A stretch of 7,453 nt of DNA from NCBI GenBank assembly GCA_011330545.1, contig DRQI01000078.1, positions 1-7,453 of the forward strand, in the 5' to 3' direction. The notes beneath the pieces were generated by a model. The model made no database searches and was not told the origin of the DNA. It saw nothing but the letters and a program-made list of their open reading frames with translations. Of the stretch, positions 5,302-7,453 are shown one piece after another. The position numbers and the translations under genes are program-made. Source of the stretch: Flavobacteriia bacterium (GTDB lineage Bacteria > Bacteroidota > Bacteroidia > Flavobacteriales > Flavobacteriaceae). Within the stretch, counting starts at the first letter, position 1. Every line of letters begins with the position of its first letter.

Positions 5302-7453
5302 TTGAAGTTTAAAGTTAACATAGTAATAGGTTTCTTTTTTATGAGTGTCAATTTATTAATTGCACAAAATAAGATAGAATTTCAACAATTGTCTGGTGAA
5401 AATGTTTCCACGCAAAGTATTACCTATGTCATCAAACAAGACAGTATCGGTACTATTTGGATTGCTTCAGAAGAAGGGGTCTTAAAACACAATTCTAAAT
5501 ATTATAAAATTTACAATACCTATAATGGCCTGCCCGAATCTGTAAGTAACAGAACAACCGCCCTTTTTATAGATTCTAAACAACGCATTTGGATTGGGCT
5601 CGAAAAAGGGGTATGTGTCTACAACAGTGAATTGGATAAATTTGATTTAATAGGAAGCAAAACAGAAATTAACCCCTCTTTAGTTGATGCAATTGTTGAA
5701 GGCGATAACGGCGATATTTGGATAGGCGGGTTTAACGGACTTTGGAAATATAATGCCAAAAAGAAACTCACTAGGTTAGTGAGCAATCATACCGTTCAAG
5801 CCTTGTATAATTATAAAGACCAACTAGTCTTCGGAACGCCAAAAGGATTGTTTGTTTACAATCCGGCAAAAGATAAATTACACGAAATATCTGTTAATGC
5901 CGATGCAAAGAATATTAGTACTGTTGTTATGGTGAACGATTCGATATTCGTGGGTACCAAATCAGGAAAAATATATTCTGTCGATAGCACACTTTCAAAA
6001 GCAACCCTTATTATATTTGAAAAGACAATCACCCATCCGATTAAAGATATGATTGCAGATGCATTGCATAATATCTATATTGCCACAGATGGAGACGGCT
6101 TATACTATGTAACCAATACCTTTACTATCTTAAATCATTTTAAAGAAAATGTAGATGATAATAATGCTATTTCTAGTAACGGTATTTACGATATAGATAT
6201 AGGAAACGAAGGGATACTTTGGATTGCTACCTACGGGGGAGGCATAAACTATTTTGATTCTAACCGGTTGCCATTTCAAAAAATACAACATCAAATTAAT
6301 ACCAAAAATAGCCTTGCCGCTAATTTTACTAGAGCCATTGCCAAAGATAAAAATGGCAATTTGTGGTTCGGAACCAAAAGAGGTGTTAGCATTTGGTATC
6401 GAAAAAGCAATACATGGAAACACATCAACCACCTTTCAAAAAAAAATAAAAGTGCCCAAGATATAGTACTCGCCATTGAACCTGATGGTGAAGATATGTG
6501 GATAGGCACCTATAATAAAGGCCTTTTCAAAATCAATATTAACAATTTAAAACAAGTACACTACAATTCGGCATTCCCTTCAAAAACCATCCTAAAAAAA
6601 ATATATGCACTCTGTAAAGACTCTAAAGGTAATATTTGGTTCGGAGGTATTGAAGGTAATTTATCGGTCATAAGAAAAGATAGTACAATCAATTCATATC
6701 CCATACACGATATCAAATCGATTGTAGAGTCGCGCTCAGGCGATATATTAGCAGCAGGTAGAAACGGAGTGTATCGAATTGAGGATGACAAATCACAATT
6801 CAAACTCATTCAAGATATTATCCCCGATAAGAATAAATTGGCATTTTCTAAAGTCAATGCGGTGTATGAAACTGACGATGGAAATTTGATTTTAGCTACC
6901 AATGGGGCAGGATTGGTATTTTATAATCTCCAAACCCAACGCAAAAAAAAATTAACGGTTACCTCCGGTATGCCATCAGACATCGTTCAAGGTATTGTAG
7001 CACAAAGCGATACTGACTTTTGGGCCAGTACCACCAAAGGATTAGTTCATATCATTACAAAACCTTCAGATACCATTATCAATGTATTTGATAAAAAAGA
7101 CGGACTCGCCAGTACCGAGTACAATTATGGAAGTTATGCCAAAATAAGTGACAGCTTATTCGCTTTTGGCGGCGTTGACGGCGTGACACTTTTCAACCCT
7201 AAAAAAATAAAAGGGCAAACCCACAAACCTATAGTTGTTTTTGATGAATTTAAATTGTTTAACAAAGCCGTAGAACCAGGTTCAAAAACCTTAGAAAAGC
7301 ACATCAATACCACCGATACCATTACCTTAAAAAATTATGAAAATTCTATAGAAATACGATTTACGGGAATACTGCATAGCTCATCGTCTAAAATAAAATA
7401 TTCATGGAAACTCGATGGTTTTAATAACAATTGGTCTACGCCCAGTTATACCA
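5302..7453 (+). CDS. Hybrid two-component system (HTCS) sensor-regulator, N-terminal part
   Basis: HTCS proteins fuse a periplasmic ligand sensor, a membrane segment, a histidine kinase, a receiver and an AraC-type DNA-binding domain, and control polysaccharide utilisation loci. Only the first ~717 residues are in the window; kinase and DNA-binding parts lie beyond the right edge. Residues 1-22 are a signal peptide (cut after LLIA|Q). I can count 14 propeller motifs of the Reg_prop type, from GTIWIASEEGVLKHN (about residue 50) through QRIWIGLEKG (95), GNLWFGTKRG (about 352) and TDFWASTTKG to FAFGGVDGVTLFNP (about 619). This fits two seven-bladed propellers. A Y_Y_Y domain begins near residue 643 (PIVVFDEFKLFNKAV) and runs to the edge (YSWKLDGFNNNW). 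TTG at 5302 is chosen as start: the ATG at 5341 would remove most of the signal peptide, and an in-frame TAA lies 4 bp before the TTG. It diverges from the sulfatase operon it probably regulates. Confidence 0.95.
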   Translation, partial: MKFKVNIVIGFFFMSVNLLIAQNKIEFQQLSGENVSTQSITYVIKQDSIGTIWIASEEGVLKHNSKYYKIYNTYNGLPESVSNRTTALFIDSKQRIWIGLEKGVCVYNSELDKFDLIGSKTEINPSLVDAIVEGDNGDIWIGGFNGLWKYNAKKKLTRLVSNHTVQALYNYKDQLVFGTPKGLFVYNPAKDKLHEISVNADAKNISTVVMVNDSIFVGTKSGKIYSVDSTLSKATLIIFEKTITHPIKDMIADALHNIYIATDGDGLYYVTNTFTILNHFKENVDDNNAISSNGIYDIDIGNEGILWIATYGGGINYFDSNRLPFQKIQHQINTKNSLAANFTRAIAKDKNGNLWFGTKRGVSIWYRKSNTWKHINHLSKKNKSAQDIVLAIEPDGEDMWIGTYNKGLFKININNLKQVHYNSAFPSKTILKKIYALCKDSKGNIWFGGIEGNLSVIRKDSTINSYPIHDIKSIVESRSGDILAAGRNGVYRIEDDKSQFKLIQDIIPDKNKLAFSKVNAVYETDDGNLILATNGAGLVFYNLQTQRKKKLTVTSGMPSDIVQGIVAQSDTDFWASTTKGLVHIITKPSDTIINVFDKKDGLASTEYNYGSYAKISDSLFAFGGVDGVTLFNPKKIKGQTHKPIVVFDEFKLFNKAVEPGSKTLEKHINTTDTITLKNYENSIEIRFTGILHSSSSKIKYSWKLDGFNNNWSTPSYT

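Noticed and set aside
6130..7322. Leftward open frames of 62-100 codons opposite the HTCS gene
   Set aside because: The forward frame has 14 regular propeller motifs without a stop; the reverse frames are shadows of it.

Overview
The window looks like part of a chromosome from a marine-type flavobacterium (Bacteroidota). The DNA is strongly AT-rich and intergenic regions lack clear Shine-Dalgarno sites. Where promoter elements can be seen they fit the Bacteroidota -7 pattern TAnnTTTG. The gene content also fits: a hybrid two-component sensor with double propeller, a type I sulfatase and lipoprotein signals. Genus and species cannot be named from this sequence.

Right half (about 2748-7453): a sulfated-glycan utilisation locus. 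A divergent 61-bp promoter region (5241-5301) separates a rightward hybrid two-component system sensor (HTCS; only the N-terminal ~717 residues are in the window) from a leftward two-gene operon. That operon encodes an S1-type (iduronate-2-sulfatase-like) sulfatase and, 12 bp later, a LacX-type aldose 1-epimerase (mutarotase) that carries an unusual lipoprotein signal. A working model (inference) is that the periplasmic propellers of the HTCS bind a released oligosaccharide and induce the operon, that the sulfatase desulfates the glycan, and that the mutarotase equilibrates anomers of the released sugar outside the cytoplasm.

Left half (1-2747): an accessory-looking, gene-poor stretch, all on the minus strand. 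From right to left it holds a decayed gene end with its own terminator (about 2434-2660), a serine hydrolase of the beta-lactamase/PF00144 family (1117-2301, TTG start next to an A8 tract), a second decayed coding remnant interrupted by a GC-rich palindrome (850-about 1115), and an exported protein of unknown function running off the left edge (1-681). The two stretches over 300 bp without an intact gene are 682-1116 and 2302-2747. Beyond the remnants, hairpins and repeats listed, I see no RNA gene, complete insertion sequence, CRISPR or integrase in them.

No clearly new multi-gene system is evident. The best leads are the exported mutarotase, the non-canonical residues of the sulfatase, the two decayed genes (one split by a palindrome), the A8-tract frame ambiguity at the hydrolase start, and a ladder of 9-bp-spaced inverted half-sites at the promoter of the left-edge gene.
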